Part shown: positions 8,058 to 16,787 of the stretch, piece after piece | Position numbering within the stretch: position 1 is the first letter of the stretch | Layout of the letters: each line of letters begins with the position of its first letter | Origin: Actinophytocola oryzae | GTDB lineage: Bacteria; Actinomycetota; Actinomycetes; Mycobacteriales; Pseudonocardiaceae | Reading direction: 5' to 3' | DNA: 64,000 nt | Assembly (NCBI RefSeq): GCF_004364325.1 | Contig: NZ_SOCP01000001.1 | Span: forward strand, 124,001 to 188,000 | Notes under the pieces: model-generated | The model's input: only the letters and a program-made list of their open reading frames with translations | Told to the model about the DNA's origin: nothing | Database searches by the model: none | Made by a program: the position numbers and the translations under genes

Positions 8058-9280
8058 GCCGACTCCTGCCGGGCCAGCGGCAGCCGCGCGGCGATCTCCC
8101 ACCCGCCGCCGTCCGCGGGCCCGACACGCAGTTCCCCGCCGCAGTGCCGGATCCGCTCACGCATCCCGACCAGCCCGTGCCCGCCACCGCCGGTACCCGG
8201 CGCCTCGGCCCGTCCGTTGCGGACCGTCACCGACACGCCCGCCGCCCGGTACACAACCGCGATCGAGACGGCCGCGCCCGGCGCGTGCTGGCGCGCGTTG
8301 GTCAGGCCCTCCTGCACGAGCCGGTACGCGGCGATGTCCGCGGCGGGCGACAGAGGTGCCACCGTGCCCGTGACCTCGACCGTGACGGTCATCCCCAGGT
8401 CCCGCGACGCCGTCACCAGGCCGTCCACCGTGGACAGTGAGGCGACGTCCGTGTCACCTGCCCGCATGATCCCGACCAGCTGTCGCATGGCGGTCAGCGT
8501 ACGGCGCCCCTGTGTGCGGATCGCCCGCAGCGCGTCCCTCGCCTGCGCGGGGTCCCGTTCGACGAGCCGGTCGGCGGCACCCGCCTGCACGACGATCGCG
8601 GACAGGTCGTGCGCGGCCACGTCGTGCAGCTCCCGCGCGATCCGCGCCCGCTCCTGCGCGGCGGCCGCCTCGGCACGCAGCTCCCGCTCCTCCTCCAGCC
8701 TGCCGACCCTGGCGGCCAGCTCCGCCGCGTACGCACGCGTGGTCTGGACGTACAGGCCGACCAGCCCGGGGAGCGCGAACGTGCCTGCCGAGATCAGCAC
8801 CACGCTGGCCGGCGCACCGCCGTCGTAGGCCCAGAACGTGGCCACGAGGTGCAGGTGCCCGCCGAGCGCCGTCGACACGATCCCGCCGACGGCGTGCGCG
8901 GCGGCGGCGACGGAGAGCGCGACGACCGCCTGCCCTCGGGGGAGCAGCGTGGCCACGGTGTACGCGCACACCACCACGCCGATCCCGGTCAGCCAGTAGG
9001 CGGCGGGCAGGGCGGTCGCGGCCAGCACCACGGCCACGGCACCGCCCAGCGCGGGCAGGGGAGTGCGGCGCCGCAGCGCGATCGCCGCGAAGTCCAGTGT
9101 GGACAGCACGGTCGCGGTCGCGACCACCCAGCCCGCCGAGGGGAGCCTGCCGTCGTTCAGCAGCAGCGCGAGCGGGATCCGGCCGAGGCCGAGGACCGCG
9201 AGCACGGCGGCGACGACGGTGTCCCGCCCGGCGGGCGTGTGACCGCCGAGCCGGGCGAGCGACCGCCGCCACCGTGTCAT
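8054..9280 (-). CDS. NarL-type sensor histidine kinase (HisKA_3)
   Basis: A 408-residue protein. The N-terminal half has five to six membrane helices with almost no external domain. A short coiled coil leads into the HisKA_3 dimerisation helix ARIARELHDVAAHDLS, with phospho-acceptor His219, and a HATPase domain ends with GGGGHGLVGMRERI and the final strand. It senses a membrane or cell-envelope state and phosphorylates the next gene product. ATG 9280 overlaps the upstream DUF418 gene by 4 bp and its stop overlaps the regulator start, so the three genes are translationally coupled. Confidence 0.92.
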   Translation of the reverse strand: MTRWRRSLARLGGHTPAGRDTVVAAVLAVLGLGRIPLALLLNDGRLPSAGWVVATATVLSTLDFAAIALRRRTPLPALGGAVAVVLAATALPAAYWLTGIGVVVCAYTVATLLPRGQAVVALSVAAAAHAVGGIVSTALGGHLHLVATFWAYDGGAPASVVLISAGTFALPGLVGLYVQTTRAYAAELAARVGRLEEERELRAEAAAAQERARIARELHDVAAHDLSAIVVQAGAADRLVERDPAQARDALRAIRTQGRRTLTAMRQLVGIMRAGDTDVASLSTVDGLVTASRDLGMTVTVEVTGTVAPLSPAADIAAYRLVQEGLTNARQHAPGAAVSIAVVYRAAGVSVTVRNGRAEAPGTGGGGHGLVGMRERIRHCGGELRVGPADGGGWEIAARLPLARQESA

Positions 9281-10275
9281 CGAGAGCCCGCCTCCCGCCG
9301 GATCGGGATCCGCCGCCAGTACGTCACCGTCCGCCACGACCATTCCAGCGGACCATAGCCGAAGCCGCGCAGCCACAGCGGACTCCACACCGCCTGGACG
9401 ACCAGGATCGCGGCGCCGAGCAGTCCCACGGTGCCCCACTCGTTCGACCAGCGCAGGCCCAGCAGGCCGCCGAACAGCACGAAGAGCACGGTCGCGGACA
9501 GGTAGTTCGTCAGCGCCATCCTGCCGAGCGGCGCGAACACCGCCGACAGCACCGGCCCTGCCGGTGTGCGCAGCAACAGCAGGAACGCGGCGGCGTAGGC
9601 GCCTGCCATGCTCATCGAGAACAGCAGCCCGAACCAGCGGCCGACCAGCTCGCCACCCGTGTCCGTGACCACGACGAGGTAGGACACCCCGGCGAGGACC
9701 GCGCAACCCGCCACCGCGACGCCCAACGCCACGCCGAGCTGCTCGAGCCGTTCGGCGAAACCGTTCTGCGCCAGCGCGAAGCCCAGCACGAAAAGCCCTG
9801 GCAGCACGCCGAAACCGCCCACGCCCGCCAGTACGCCCGCGACCGTCAGCACCGCACCGGCGATCAGGTTCACACGTGCCGGTGCGTAGCTCAGCGGCAG
9901 CAGCACGACCAGCCCGGTGATCGCGAACGGCAGCAGCACCTCGCCCGGCTGCAGGAGGTGGTGCAGCACGCCGAGAACGCCGAGGAACACGAGCCTGCGT
10001 GCCATCGGCACCCTCGGCTTGTCCGTGCGGCGGGTCGCGGACCGCAGGAACAACCCGAAGCCGAGCCCGAACAGCAGGTAGAAGATCGGGTAGAACCGGC
10101 CGAGCACGAACAGCCTGATGCCGGCAGGCGCCTGCGACAGGTCGTGCATCATGTCCATGGTCTGGGGGATGTTGATGAAGATGATCCCGCACAACGCGAA
10201 GCCACGCAGGGCGTCCAGCGCCGCGATGCGCCGGGTGGTCGGTGCCGCGCCGGTCTCTCTCGTCGATGCCGTCAT
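9277..10275 (-). CDS. DUF418 domain-containing membrane protein
   Basis: A 332-residue polytopic protein. The N-terminus RRIAALDALRGFALCGIIFINIP is the signature of the DUF418/YeiB family, which resembles acyltransferase-3 type membrane proteins. About eight hydrophobic helices follow and the C-terminal part carries the DUF418 conserved segment (GPVLSAVFAPLGRMALTNYLSATVL). Function unknown; some relatives are predicted transporters or acyltransferases. It is first in an operon with a kinase and response regulator, so a regulatory link is likely. Confidence 0.88.
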   Translation of the reverse strand: MTASTRETGAAPTTRRIAALDALRGFALCGIIFINIPQTMDMMHDLSQAPAGIRLFVLGRFYPIFYLLFGLGFGLFLRSATRRTDKPRVPMARRLVFLGVLGVLHHLLQPGEVLLPFAITGLVVLLPLSYAPARVNLIAGAVLTVAGVLAGVGGFGVLPGLFVLGFALAQNGFAERLEQLGVALGVAVAGCAVLAGVSYLVVVTDTGGELVGRWFGLLFSMSMAGAYAAAFLLLLRTPAGPVLSAVFAPLGRMALTNYLSATVLFVLFGGLLGLRWSNEWGTVGLLGAAILVVQAVWSPLWLRGFGYGPLEWSWRTVTYWRRIPIRREAGSR

Positions 10276-10361
10276 CGCCTCATCGTGGCGCGACGACGGT
10301 GCCCGCCACCTCCACCCGCGTAACGGAGTCGGCCTCGTACCTCAGGACGAGGCCGACTCGC

Positions 10362-12725
10362 CTATCTGGGTGAGGCGGCGTGCGTGTCGGTCTTCCCCGG
10401 CCCGCTCGGCGGCCCGTACGCGGCCAGGAACCTGTCGCGGAACTGGTCCATCGGCCAGACCGGCGCCTTCGGGCTCGGGTTCAGGCCTTCGTCCCAGCCC
10501 CACCCCCGCATGTCCCTCATGACGGCCGGGTCCTTCGCGACGATCGTGATCGGCACGTCGCGGGTGCCCTCTTGGCTCGCGATGATCGGCGCGGGCTGGT
10601 GGTCGCCGAGGAACACGACCACCAGGTCGTCGTCGCCGTAGGTCCTGATGTAGGAGATCAGCGACTGCAGCGAGTACTTGATCGACGCCGTGTACGCGGC
10701 CCGCACCTTCGTCGGGTCCGGCCACACGTCGCCCGCCTGCGGGCCCTTGGCGGGCATCGGGTCGTAGACCGAGCCGTCGCCGACCTTGTCCCAGTCGACC
10801 ATGGTCGGTATCGGCGTGAACGGGGTGTGGCTCGAGACCAGGTCGATCTCGGCCATCACCGGGCCGTACCTGCGCCGCTCGTCGTGCTCGAACCGCTGGA
10901 GCGTGTACTGGTCGGGCACGGGGCCGTAGCCGAACTTCGGGCCCTCGTAGCCGACGTTGCGCGAGTCGTACACCTTGTCGAAGTGGTACATGTCGCCGTC
11001 GGGCCAGTCCTCGGTGTTGGCGGGCACGACGCCGGAGGTGCGCCAGCCCGCGCGGTTGAACGCGATGGACAGCGTCATCCGGTCCAGCTCGTTGAGCGTG
11101 AAGCGGCGTTGCTGGTTGTCGACCCAGAGGCCGGTCTGGAGCGTCGCGTGGGCGAGCCAGCTGCCGCCGCCGTAGGTCGGGGAGGTCAGGAACGCGCTCG
11201 CCGAGTCGAATCCCGCCGACTTCAGCTCCTCGGTGCCCTCGTCGAGCACCGGGTCGATCACCGGCGCGGAGTCGGACTTCTCGACGGCGACCCGCCCGTA
11301 GCTCTCGACGAACACGAACAGGACGTCCTTGCCCCGCAGGGAGGTGAGCAGGTCCTTGCCCGGGGTGTAGCGGTACTTGTCGTCCGCGGCCTGCGCGGCG
11401 AACGTCTTGCCGTCGGTGAGGCCCTCGCGGACCTGGCGCACGTCGTCGTAGACGTGGTCGGCGGCACTGCGGGACGCGATCGGCTCCTGCGGTGTGAGCT
11501 GGACGCCGGAGAGCGCGGCGACGAGCCAGACGACACCGAGCGCGGCGAGGAGGTGCGTGGCGCGGCTGCGGTGCCCGAGCCCAAGGCGGGTGAGCCGCCG
11601 GACCGCGAAGACCATCAGCACCATGATCGCGAACACGAGCAGGATGACGGCGATGACCGCGAGCACCGCGCCGACCTGCCCGACGGAGGTGACCACGAAG
11701 TCGAGTGCCGGGCCGAAGAACGTCCAGTCGAAGATGACGTGGAACGGGCGGTCGAACACCTCGTAGAAGCCCATGTCGAGGAACTTCACGATCATGAGCA
11801 GGCCGAGGCCGGCGCCGATCACGATGACGGCGACACGCCGTGCCCTGGTGCCGAGGACGAGCACGAGCGCGGCGGCCATCAGCCCCTCGACGGGGATGCG
11901 GGCGTACGCGGCGAGCCCGAGCTGACCGAGCTGGTTGGGCCCGACGAGCGCGGCGAGCACGAGCAGCCCGGCGAGGGCGGTGAGCACCCACCTGGTCTTC
12001 GTGCGGGGTTCCTCGGCGGTGTCGGTCTCGGTCTCGGGCGCGGTCTCGCGGTGCTGGTGGAGCCACCGGACGTCCTGGACGTGGAGGACGGCGAGGGTGC
12101 CGAGCGCCAGCGCGGTGACGATGATCGCGACGACGGTCGGGAGCAGCCCCGTGGCGACGGCGGTGAGCACGAACCCCTGTGCCGCCGTGACGATCGTGCG
12201 GGTCCGCTGCGGCGGCAGGTCCCCGCGCAGCCAGGTGAACCACCGTCCCGCGGCGAGGAGCAGGTAGTGCGCGAGCCCGATGGCCATGACCCACACCCCG
12301 AGCCGGGTCGCGACGAAGGCGCTGAGCGCCAGCACGAGGAAGGCGTCGACCTCGTCGGCGAACCTCCTGGCGAACTCGTCCTCCGCCCGCCTGACCAGCC
12401 CCAGCGCGAGGGCGACCACCGAGATGACGACGAGCGCGAGCACGGGGTCGGGCCGGGGGTCGGTGGTCTCCACGACGAGCGCGGCGACCCCGCCGACCGC
12501 CACGGCTCTGGCGAGCGTGACCCGCGAGGCCGTGTCGAGCCTCTCGATGCCGTAGCGCTGGATTCCGTCGGCGAGCACGGCCCACCCCAGCACCGCGTAC
12601 GCGATGCCGGCGAGCCAGCCCGCCGGTCCCAGCCGGACGGCGACGGTCAGCACGACGAACAGGACGATCAGTACGTCCACCGCCGTGACCATCGCCCGAA
12701 CCGGGGATTGCCCTCGTCCCGCCAC
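10362..12725 (-). CDS. Large membrane protein with sulfatase / LTA-synthase-like domain
   Basis: A 787-residue protein. The start GTG 12725 is behind GGGAGGAACGC; an in-frame ATG further on (12692) is a weaker alternative. The N-terminal 400 residues contain many membrane helices. The external C-terminal domain is of the alkaline-phosphatase superfamily: LFVFVESYGR (metal-ligand Glu), SPTYGGGSWLAHA (likely Ser/Thr nucleophile region), SSHTPFTP and VVFLGDHQPAP (Asp-His metal ligands). Family members transfer or remove phosphoglycerol or sulfate groups on envelope polymers. It is transcribed alone. Substrate not inferable. Confidence 0.85.
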   Translation of the reverse strand: MAGRGQSPVRAMVTAVDVLIVLFVVLTVAVRLGPAGWLAGIAYAVLGWAVLADGIQRYGIERLDTASRVTLARAVAVGGVAALVVETTDPRPDPVLALVVISVVALALGLVRRAEDEFARRFADEVDAFLVLALSAFVATRLGVWVMAIGLAHYLLLAAGRWFTWLRGDLPPQRTRTIVTAAQGFVLTAVATGLLPTVVAIIVTALALGTLAVLHVQDVRWLHQHRETAPETETDTAEEPRTKTRWVLTALAGLLVLAALVGPNQLGQLGLAAYARIPVEGLMAAALVLVLGTRARRVAVIVIGAGLGLLMIVKFLDMGFYEVFDRPFHVIFDWTFFGPALDFVVTSVGQVGAVLAVIAVILLVFAIMVLMVFAVRRLTRLGLGHRSRATHLLAALGVVWLVAALSGVQLTPQEPIASRSAADHVYDDVRQVREGLTDGKTFAAQAADDKYRYTPGKDLLTSLRGKDVLFVFVESYGRVAVEKSDSAPVIDPVLDEGTEELKSAGFDSASAFLTSPTYGGGSWLAHATLQTGLWVDNQQRRFTLNELDRMTLSIAFNRAGWRTSGVVPANTEDWPDGDMYHFDKVYDSRNVGYEGPKFGYGPVPDQYTLQRFEHDERRRYGPVMAEIDLVSSHTPFTPIPTMVDWDKVGDGSVYDPMPAKGPQAGDVWPDPTKVRAAYTASIKYSLQSLISYIRTYGDDDLVVVFLGDHQPAPIIASQEGTRDVPITIVAKDPAVMRDMRGWGWDEGLNPSPKAPVWPMDQFRDRFLAAYGPPSGPGKTDTHAASPR

Positions 12726-13178
12726 GCGTTCCTCCCGAGCTTCGGTCCCTCGTACTCGATACGAGCGATCACCGGGTCCGGTTCTCACCGGACGTCCGCG
12801 CGGTGCCGACCGGGGGCGGCAGGGGATGGTTCGCCGAGGTCAGCGGCTTGGCAGGCATTCGCCGGGGGCGCCGGCAGTCCATGACCGATTTGGACGGGTG
12901 GTACCCGCTTGTCCGTCACATGCGCTTACGGGGCAAAACCGTTCGCCGAACTGTCCGAAAAGGACGGTGAGCGTGGTGGGCTTGTCTGCCCCGATACGGT
13001 GTGTTAACGTTCACATCACTTGTGCGATGGCGTTCCCTGCATCTAACCGCCATCGGATAGTTGTCTCAGCGGTCGGAATCGTCGCGGGCCTGGTGCTCTG
13101 CGCGGCCGCCGCCGCGCGCGTTCATGCGTAGGTGTTAGCGATCACATGTGGGTTTCTCAACGTGGAGGAGCTTTGGTG
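12726..13178. promoter_or_regulatory. Divergent intergenic region with two LacI-type operator candidates
   Basis: A 453-bp gap between the sulfatase-like gene and the pectinesterase. It holds two related near-palindromes, TGTTAACGTTCACA at 13002-13015 and TGTTAGCGATCACA at 13133-13146 (consensus TGTTARCGWTCACA, centred on CG), 131 bp apart and reading toward the pectinesterase. The second ends 33 bases before the start codon. Shape and centre suit a LacI-family sugar repressor; which one is unknown. No gene is seen here, and the open frame across 12604-13131 looks spurious. Confidence 0.55.
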
Positions 13179-14168
13179 ATGTCTCGTTCCCTCGTATCCC
13201 GGTTTTCCGGAAGTCTTCTCGCGCTCGCGACGGGCCTGGCCGGTGTCGTGTTCGCCCCGGCGACCGCCCAGGCGGCGACGCTCACCGTCGCGGCCGACGG
13301 GTCGGCCACCTACCGGACCGTCCAGGCCGCGGTCAACGCCGCGCCGACCAACAGCACCAGCCGCACCACCATCACCATCAAGGCGGGCACCTACCGGGAG
13401 ATCGTGACCATCCCCGCCAACAAACCCCTGATCACGCTGCAGGGGCTCGGGTCGTCGCCGTCGCAGGTGGTCATCGTCAACAACCACTCCGCCTACAACA
13501 ACGGCGGCACCTTCAACAGTGCGACCGTGTTCGTCTACGGACGTGACTTCCTCGCCACCAACCTCACCTTCTCCAACGACTTCAACGAGAGTTCCGTACC
13601 AGCCGACCCGCAGGCGCTCGCCCTGCACCTCAACTCCGACCGCGCCGTGCTGAACAACGTCCGGCTGCTCGGCGACCAGGACACCTTCCTCATCAACGAC
13701 TCCGCACGCGCCTACGTCGTCAACTCCTACATCGAGGGCACCGTCGACTTCATCTTCGGCGGCGGCACCGCCGTGCTCAACGGCTGCGACATCTACGAGA
13801 AGCGCTCCACCGGCGCACCCATCACCGCCGCCCGCACGGCCTCCGGCAAGACCTACGGCTTCCTCGTCTACAAGTCCCACATCCGTGGTGGTTCGGCCGC
13901 GGGCACCACCCAGCTCGGCAGGCCGTGGGGGCCGACCGCGCAGGTGCTCTACCGAGAGTCCACTCTGGACAACGTGATCAAGACCTCGCAGCCGTGGACC
14001 GACATGTCCGGCAACGCCTGGCAGAACGCACGCTTCACCGAGTACCGCAACACCGGTGCCGGTGCGGGCACGGGCAGCAACCGCCCGCAGCTCGCCGACT
14101 CCCAGGCCGCGAACTACACCCCCCAGCGGTACCTCGCGGGTTCCGACGGCTGGAACCCCGTCGGCTGA
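13179..14168 (+). CDS. Secreted pectinesterase (carbohydrate esterase family 8)
   Basis: A 329-residue protein starting at ATG 13179 after GGAGGAG (13164-13170). It has a signal peptide with cleavage near TAQAA (residues about 28-33). The mature protein is a parallel beta-helix pectin methylesterase: GDQDTF with the acid/base Asp near 166-168, VDFIFGGG with the nucleophile Asp190, and LGRPW with substrate-binding Arg248. It removes methyl esters from homogalacturonan in plant cell walls. Two LacI-type sites upstream suggest sugar-responsive control. A broken GH3 glucosidase gene follows. Confidence 0.95.
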   Translation: MSRSLVSRFSGSLLALATGLAGVVFAPATAQAATLTVAADGSATYRTVQAAVNAAPTNSTSRTTITIKAGTYREIVTIPANKPLITLQGLGSSPSQVVIVNNHSAYNNGGTFNSATVFVYGRDFLATNLTFSNDFNESSVPADPQALALHLNSDRAVLNNVRLLGDQDTFLINDSARAYVVNSYIEGTVDFIFGGGTAVLNGCDIYEKRSTGAPITAARTASGKTYGFLVYKSHIRGGSAAGTTQLGRPWGPTAQVLYRESTLDNVIKTSQPWTDMSGNAWQNARFTEYRNTGAGAGTGSNRPQLADSQAANYTPQRYLAGSDGWNPVG

Positions 14169-14193
14169 GTGCTCCACACCCGATACTGGTCGT

Positions 14194-14528
14194 ATGCCTG
14201 AACCGGACGACCGGGAACTGACGACGCTGCTCGACAGGCTCTCCCTCGAGGAGAAGGTGGGCCTGCTGACCGGCCGGGACTTCTGGACCACCTGGCCGTC
14301 CGAGACGATCGGCCTTCGCGCGATGCTCGTCTCGGACGGCCCGTCCGGCGTGCGCGGCGCGGTGTGGGACGAGCGCGACCCGTCCCGTGGCCACGACCGC
14401 GCTTTCGCCGACTGGCGAGCGGTGGCTGGCACCACGAGCCGGGCGGGTTCGACGTGCTGGTCGGCACGTCCGTGGAGGACCTGCCGCTGCGTGCCCGGGT
14501 GACGAGGCCCGCGGCGCCGGGCACGTAG
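14194..14528 (+). pseudogene. Glycoside hydrolase family 3 (beta-glucosidase) remnant with internal deletion
   Basis: ATG 14194 starts a clear GH3 N-terminus (LLDRLSLEEKVGLLTGRDFW, LVSDGPSGVRG, WDERDPS). After about residue 65 the frame loses similarity. In the +2 shifted frame the sequence from about 14415 reads SGGWHHEPGGF, DVLVGTSVEDLPLRARV and stops at TAG 14526-14528, which is the last strand region of the C-terminal fibronectin-like domain of the same family. About 700 residues between the two ends are missing, so this is a deletion relic joined near 14390. Confidence 0.8.
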
Positions 14529-14534
14529 GGCGCG

Positions 14535-14891
14535 CTAGTCGTGGTCGGGAAGGTCCGCGACCTGGTGTTGGGCGGTCCCCAGCGCCTCGGCGAGCATGCG
14601 CCGGACGTGGTCGCCACGCACGCGGTACAGGGCTCGCCTGCCGTCGCGGCGAGTGGTCACCAGCCCGGTCAGGCGCAGCTTGGCCAGGTGCTGTGACACC
14701 GCGGGCCGAGCGATGCCGACCGCGGCCGCGAGGGTCGTGACGTCGTACTCCCCGCCGGACAGCAGCCACATCATCCGCAGCCGTGTCGGGTCGGCCAGCA
14801 TGCGGAAGGACTCCACCGCGACGTCGATCTCCTCGGCAGGCGGCAGCTCCCCCCAGTGCGGCGCGTCCGGCCCGGCGTCACGTGCGTACAT
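14535..14891 (-). CDS. ArsR/SmtB family metal-responsive repressor
   Basis: A 118-residue protein starting at ATG 14891. The winged helix has FRMLADPTRLRMMWLLSGGEYDVTTLAAAVGIARPAVSQHLAKLRLTGLV. The C-terminal helix and tail hold GDHVRRML, QHQ and DHD, the histidine/aspartate pattern expected for an alpha-5 metal site in CzrA/NmtR-like sensors, although the spacing differs slightly from the textbook set. It is divergent from a cation diffusion facilitator, so it probably releases DNA on Zn, Ni or Co. A second in-frame ATG upstream arises from a duplicated operator sequence. Confidence 0.88.
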   Translation of the reverse strand: MYARDAGPDAPHWGELPPAEEIDVAVESFRMLADPTRLRMMWLLSGGEYDVTTLAAAVGIARPAVSQHLAKLRLTGLVTTRRDGRRALYRVRGDHVRRMLAEALGTAQHQVADLPDHD

Positions 14892-14955
14892 GAGCAACCA
14901 TCCTGCCACTGCCAGTCGCTGGCAGTTGCATCGTTGTCGCGTGCGTACATGAGCA
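14881..14955. promoter_or_regulatory. ArsR/CDF intergenic operator region: 16-bp direct repeat flanking an inverted repeat
   Basis: CGTGCGTACATGAGCA occurs at 14881-14896 and again at 14940-14955 (59 bp apart). Between them is ACTGCCAG-TCG-CTGGCAGT (14908-14926), a perfect 8-bp stem. The first copy covers the ArsR start codon and the second lies 6 bases before the CDF start. This layout fits a repressor that controls both divergent genes, with the direct repeats as its likely sites. Confidence 0.55.
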
Positions 14956-14961
14956 CGTATT

Positions 14962-15888
14962 GTGCCCGACATGCACGGACACGGTGACGGCCATGGTCAC
15001 GGTCACGGACACCGGGAGCTGGAGAGCACCCGGGACGGCATGCGCGCGCTGTGGATCTCCTTCGCCGCGTTGCTGGTCACGGCGGTCGCGCAGGCGGTGC
15101 TGGTCGCGGTCACCGGCTCCGTCGCACTGCTCGGCGACACCCTCCACAACTTCGCCGACGCGCTCACCGCCGTCCCGCTCGGTGTCGCGTTCGTGCTCGG
15201 CAAGCGTGCGGCGACCCGCCGGTTCACCTACGGCCTCGGCCGCGCCGAGGACCTGGCCGGTCTCGTGATCGTCCTGGTCATCGCGTCCTCGGCGGCGCTC
15301 GCCGCCTGGCAGGCCGTCGACCGGATCGTCCACCCCCGCGACATGACCCACGTCGGCTGGGTCGCGGTCGCGGGTGTGGTCGGTTTCGCGGGCAACGAGC
15401 TGGTCGCCCGCTACCGCATCACGGTCGGCAGACGGATCGGGTCGGCCGCGCTCGTCGCCGACGGCCTGCACGCCCGCACCGACGGCTTCACGAGCCTGGC
15501 AGTCCTGGTCGCCGCGGGCGGTGCCGCGCTGGACCTGCGGTGGGTCGACCCGGTCGTCGGCCTGGCCATCGCGGCGATGATCCTCACGGTGCTGTGGGGT
15601 GCGGCGAAGGAGGTGTTCGGCCGCGTGCTCGACGCGGTCGACCCGGAGCTGACCGCCAGGGCCGAGGACGTCGTCCGCGGCACGGACGGCGTCCGCGCCG
15701 CGGGCTGGCTCCGCATCCGCTGGCACGGCCACAGCCTCACCGCCGAGGTCGACGTCGAGGTCGACCCGGCCCTGACGGTGACGGACGCCCACACCATCGC
15801 CCACCACGTCGAAAGCCGCCTGATCAGTGCCGTGCCGAGGCTGGCGCGGGCGACGGTCCACACACAGCCTGCCGGCGCCCGTCACTGA
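14962..15888 (+). CDS. Cation diffusion facilitator (CDF) family metal exporter
   Basis: A 308-residue protein starting at GTG 14962 (ATG 14971 is possible). The N-terminus is a His-rich, probably cytoplasmic metal-binding tail (MHGHGDGHGHGHGHRE). Six membrane helices follow; helix 2 holds GDTLHNFADAL and helix 5 holds ADGLHARTDGF, the paired His-x3-Asp motifs of the zinc/cobalt transport site. The C-terminal about 90 residues form the cytoplasmic ferredoxin-like domain. It exports divalent metal by proton antiport under control of the divergent ArsR gene. Confidence 0.93.
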   Translation: MPDMHGHGDGHGHGHGHRELESTRDGMRALWISFAALLVTAVAQAVLVAVTGSVALLGDTLHNFADALTAVPLGVAFVLGKRAATRRFTYGLGRAEDLAGLVIVLVIASSAALAAWQAVDRIVHPRDMTHVGWVAVAGVVGFAGNELVARYRITVGRRIGSAALVADGLHARTDGFTSLAVLVAAGGAALDLRWVDPVVGLAIAAMILTVLWGAAKEVFGRVLDAVDPELTARAEDVVRGTDGVRAAGWLRIRWHGHSLTAEVDVEVDPALTVTDAHTIAHHVESRLISAVPRLARATVHTQPAGARH

Positions 15889-15969
15889 CCGGGCCGAGGA
15901 CACGTTTACAGTCGTCGCAGCGATTGACTCCGATGACAGGTGACCATTCCCCGTGGAGCGTGAGCCGAC

Positions 15970-16746
15970 ATGGCTGTTATGCCCGGTGTGGAGTATCTGC
16001 CCGTGGTAGGGGCCGGAGCACTCCGGATGAGCCGTTTCGACGTCGTCTGTCTACACACGATCGTGGGTAACCCACCCGCGTCCGCCGCGCACTTCTCCAC
16101 GAGGGCGGACGGGCACATCTACCAGTCGCGGGACACCGTGTACCGGAGTGTGGCCAACGGCAACGGCAACCACCGGGTGATCGCGGTCGAGAACGACGAC
16201 TCCGGCCCGGAGTTCGGCCCGTGGAACACCGCGGACGGGCACGCAGTCCCGGCGTTCACCCCCGAGCAGGTCGAGGCCATCGCCCAGATCTGCGCGTGGG
16301 CGTACGCGACGCACGGCATCCCGCTCGTCGCCTGCCCGGACAGCAGGCCGGGCAGCCGGGGCATCGGCTACCACCGCCAGGGCATCCCCGGGAACTTCGC
16401 GACCTACGCCTTCCCCGGGCTCGTGTCGGGCGGCGAGGTGTGGACCGAGGACTACGGCAAGGTCTGCCCCGGCGACGCACGCATCGCGCAGCTGCCGCAG
16501 ATCATCACGCGTGCCCGGGTCATCGCCGGCCTCGAAGCAGACGAGATGGAGGACGACATGCAGTTGATCAAGGGCGACAAGAGCGACGCCGTGTTCGTGG
16601 TGGTGTGGAACCAGGCAGGCGCGATCGCCGTCCGCAAGCGCATCCCCAACGAGAACGACCCGGGCTTCCGCGCGGCCCGCGCCATCGGCTACGCCGTCCG
16701 CACCGTCCCCCAGGACGTCATCGACGCCATCCCCGACATGACGTGA
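15970..16746 (+). CDS. N-acetylmuramoyl-L-alanine amidase (PGRP-type, endolysin-like)
   Basis: A 258-residue protein starting at ATG 15970. The PGRP/amidase-2 domain spans about residues 15-185: DVVCLHTIVGNP near the start, GHIYQSRD, the conserved VIAVENDD, and GIGYHRQGIPGNF with a His near the second metal site, then VCPGDARIAQLP. The C-terminal 65 residues are not recognised. There is no signal peptide or membrane helix, as in phage endolysins, and no phage genes surround it. It probably cuts the amide bond between muramic acid and the peptide. A strong hairpin follows the stop. Confidence 0.82.
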   Translation: MAVMPGVEYLPVVGAGALRMSRFDVVCLHTIVGNPPASAAHFSTRADGHIYQSRDTVYRSVANGNGNHRVIAVENDDSGPEFGPWNTADGHAVPAFTPEQVEAIAQICAWAYATHGIPLVACPDSRPGSRGIGYHRQGIPGNFATYAFPGLVSGGEVWTEDYGKVCPGDARIAQLPQIITRARVIAGLEADEMEDDMQLIKGDKSDAVFVVVWNQAGAIAVRKRIPNENDPGFRAARAIGYAVRTVPQDVIDAIPDMT

Positions 16747-16748
16747 CC

Positions 16749-16787
16749 GCCCCGACGCACTGAAGGACGCCTTCAGTGCGTCGGGGC
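16749..16787. terminator. Perfect 18-bp stem hairpin built on the 30-bp repeat core; bidirectional terminator
   Basis: Left arm 16749-16766 and right arm 16770-16787 pair perfectly around a 3-base loop (ACG). The inner part is the repeat-family core ACTGAAGG-ACG-CCTTCAGT. It lies between the stop of the amidase gene and the stop of the convergent hypothetical gene, whose last codons lie in the stem. There is no U-tract, as is common in high-GC actinomycetes. Confidence 0.75.

Noticed and set aside
12604..13131. Possible gene in the sulfatase-pectinesterase gap
   Set aside because: Runs antisense to the sulfatase-like gene start, has no ribosome site, and has only low-complexity sequence.
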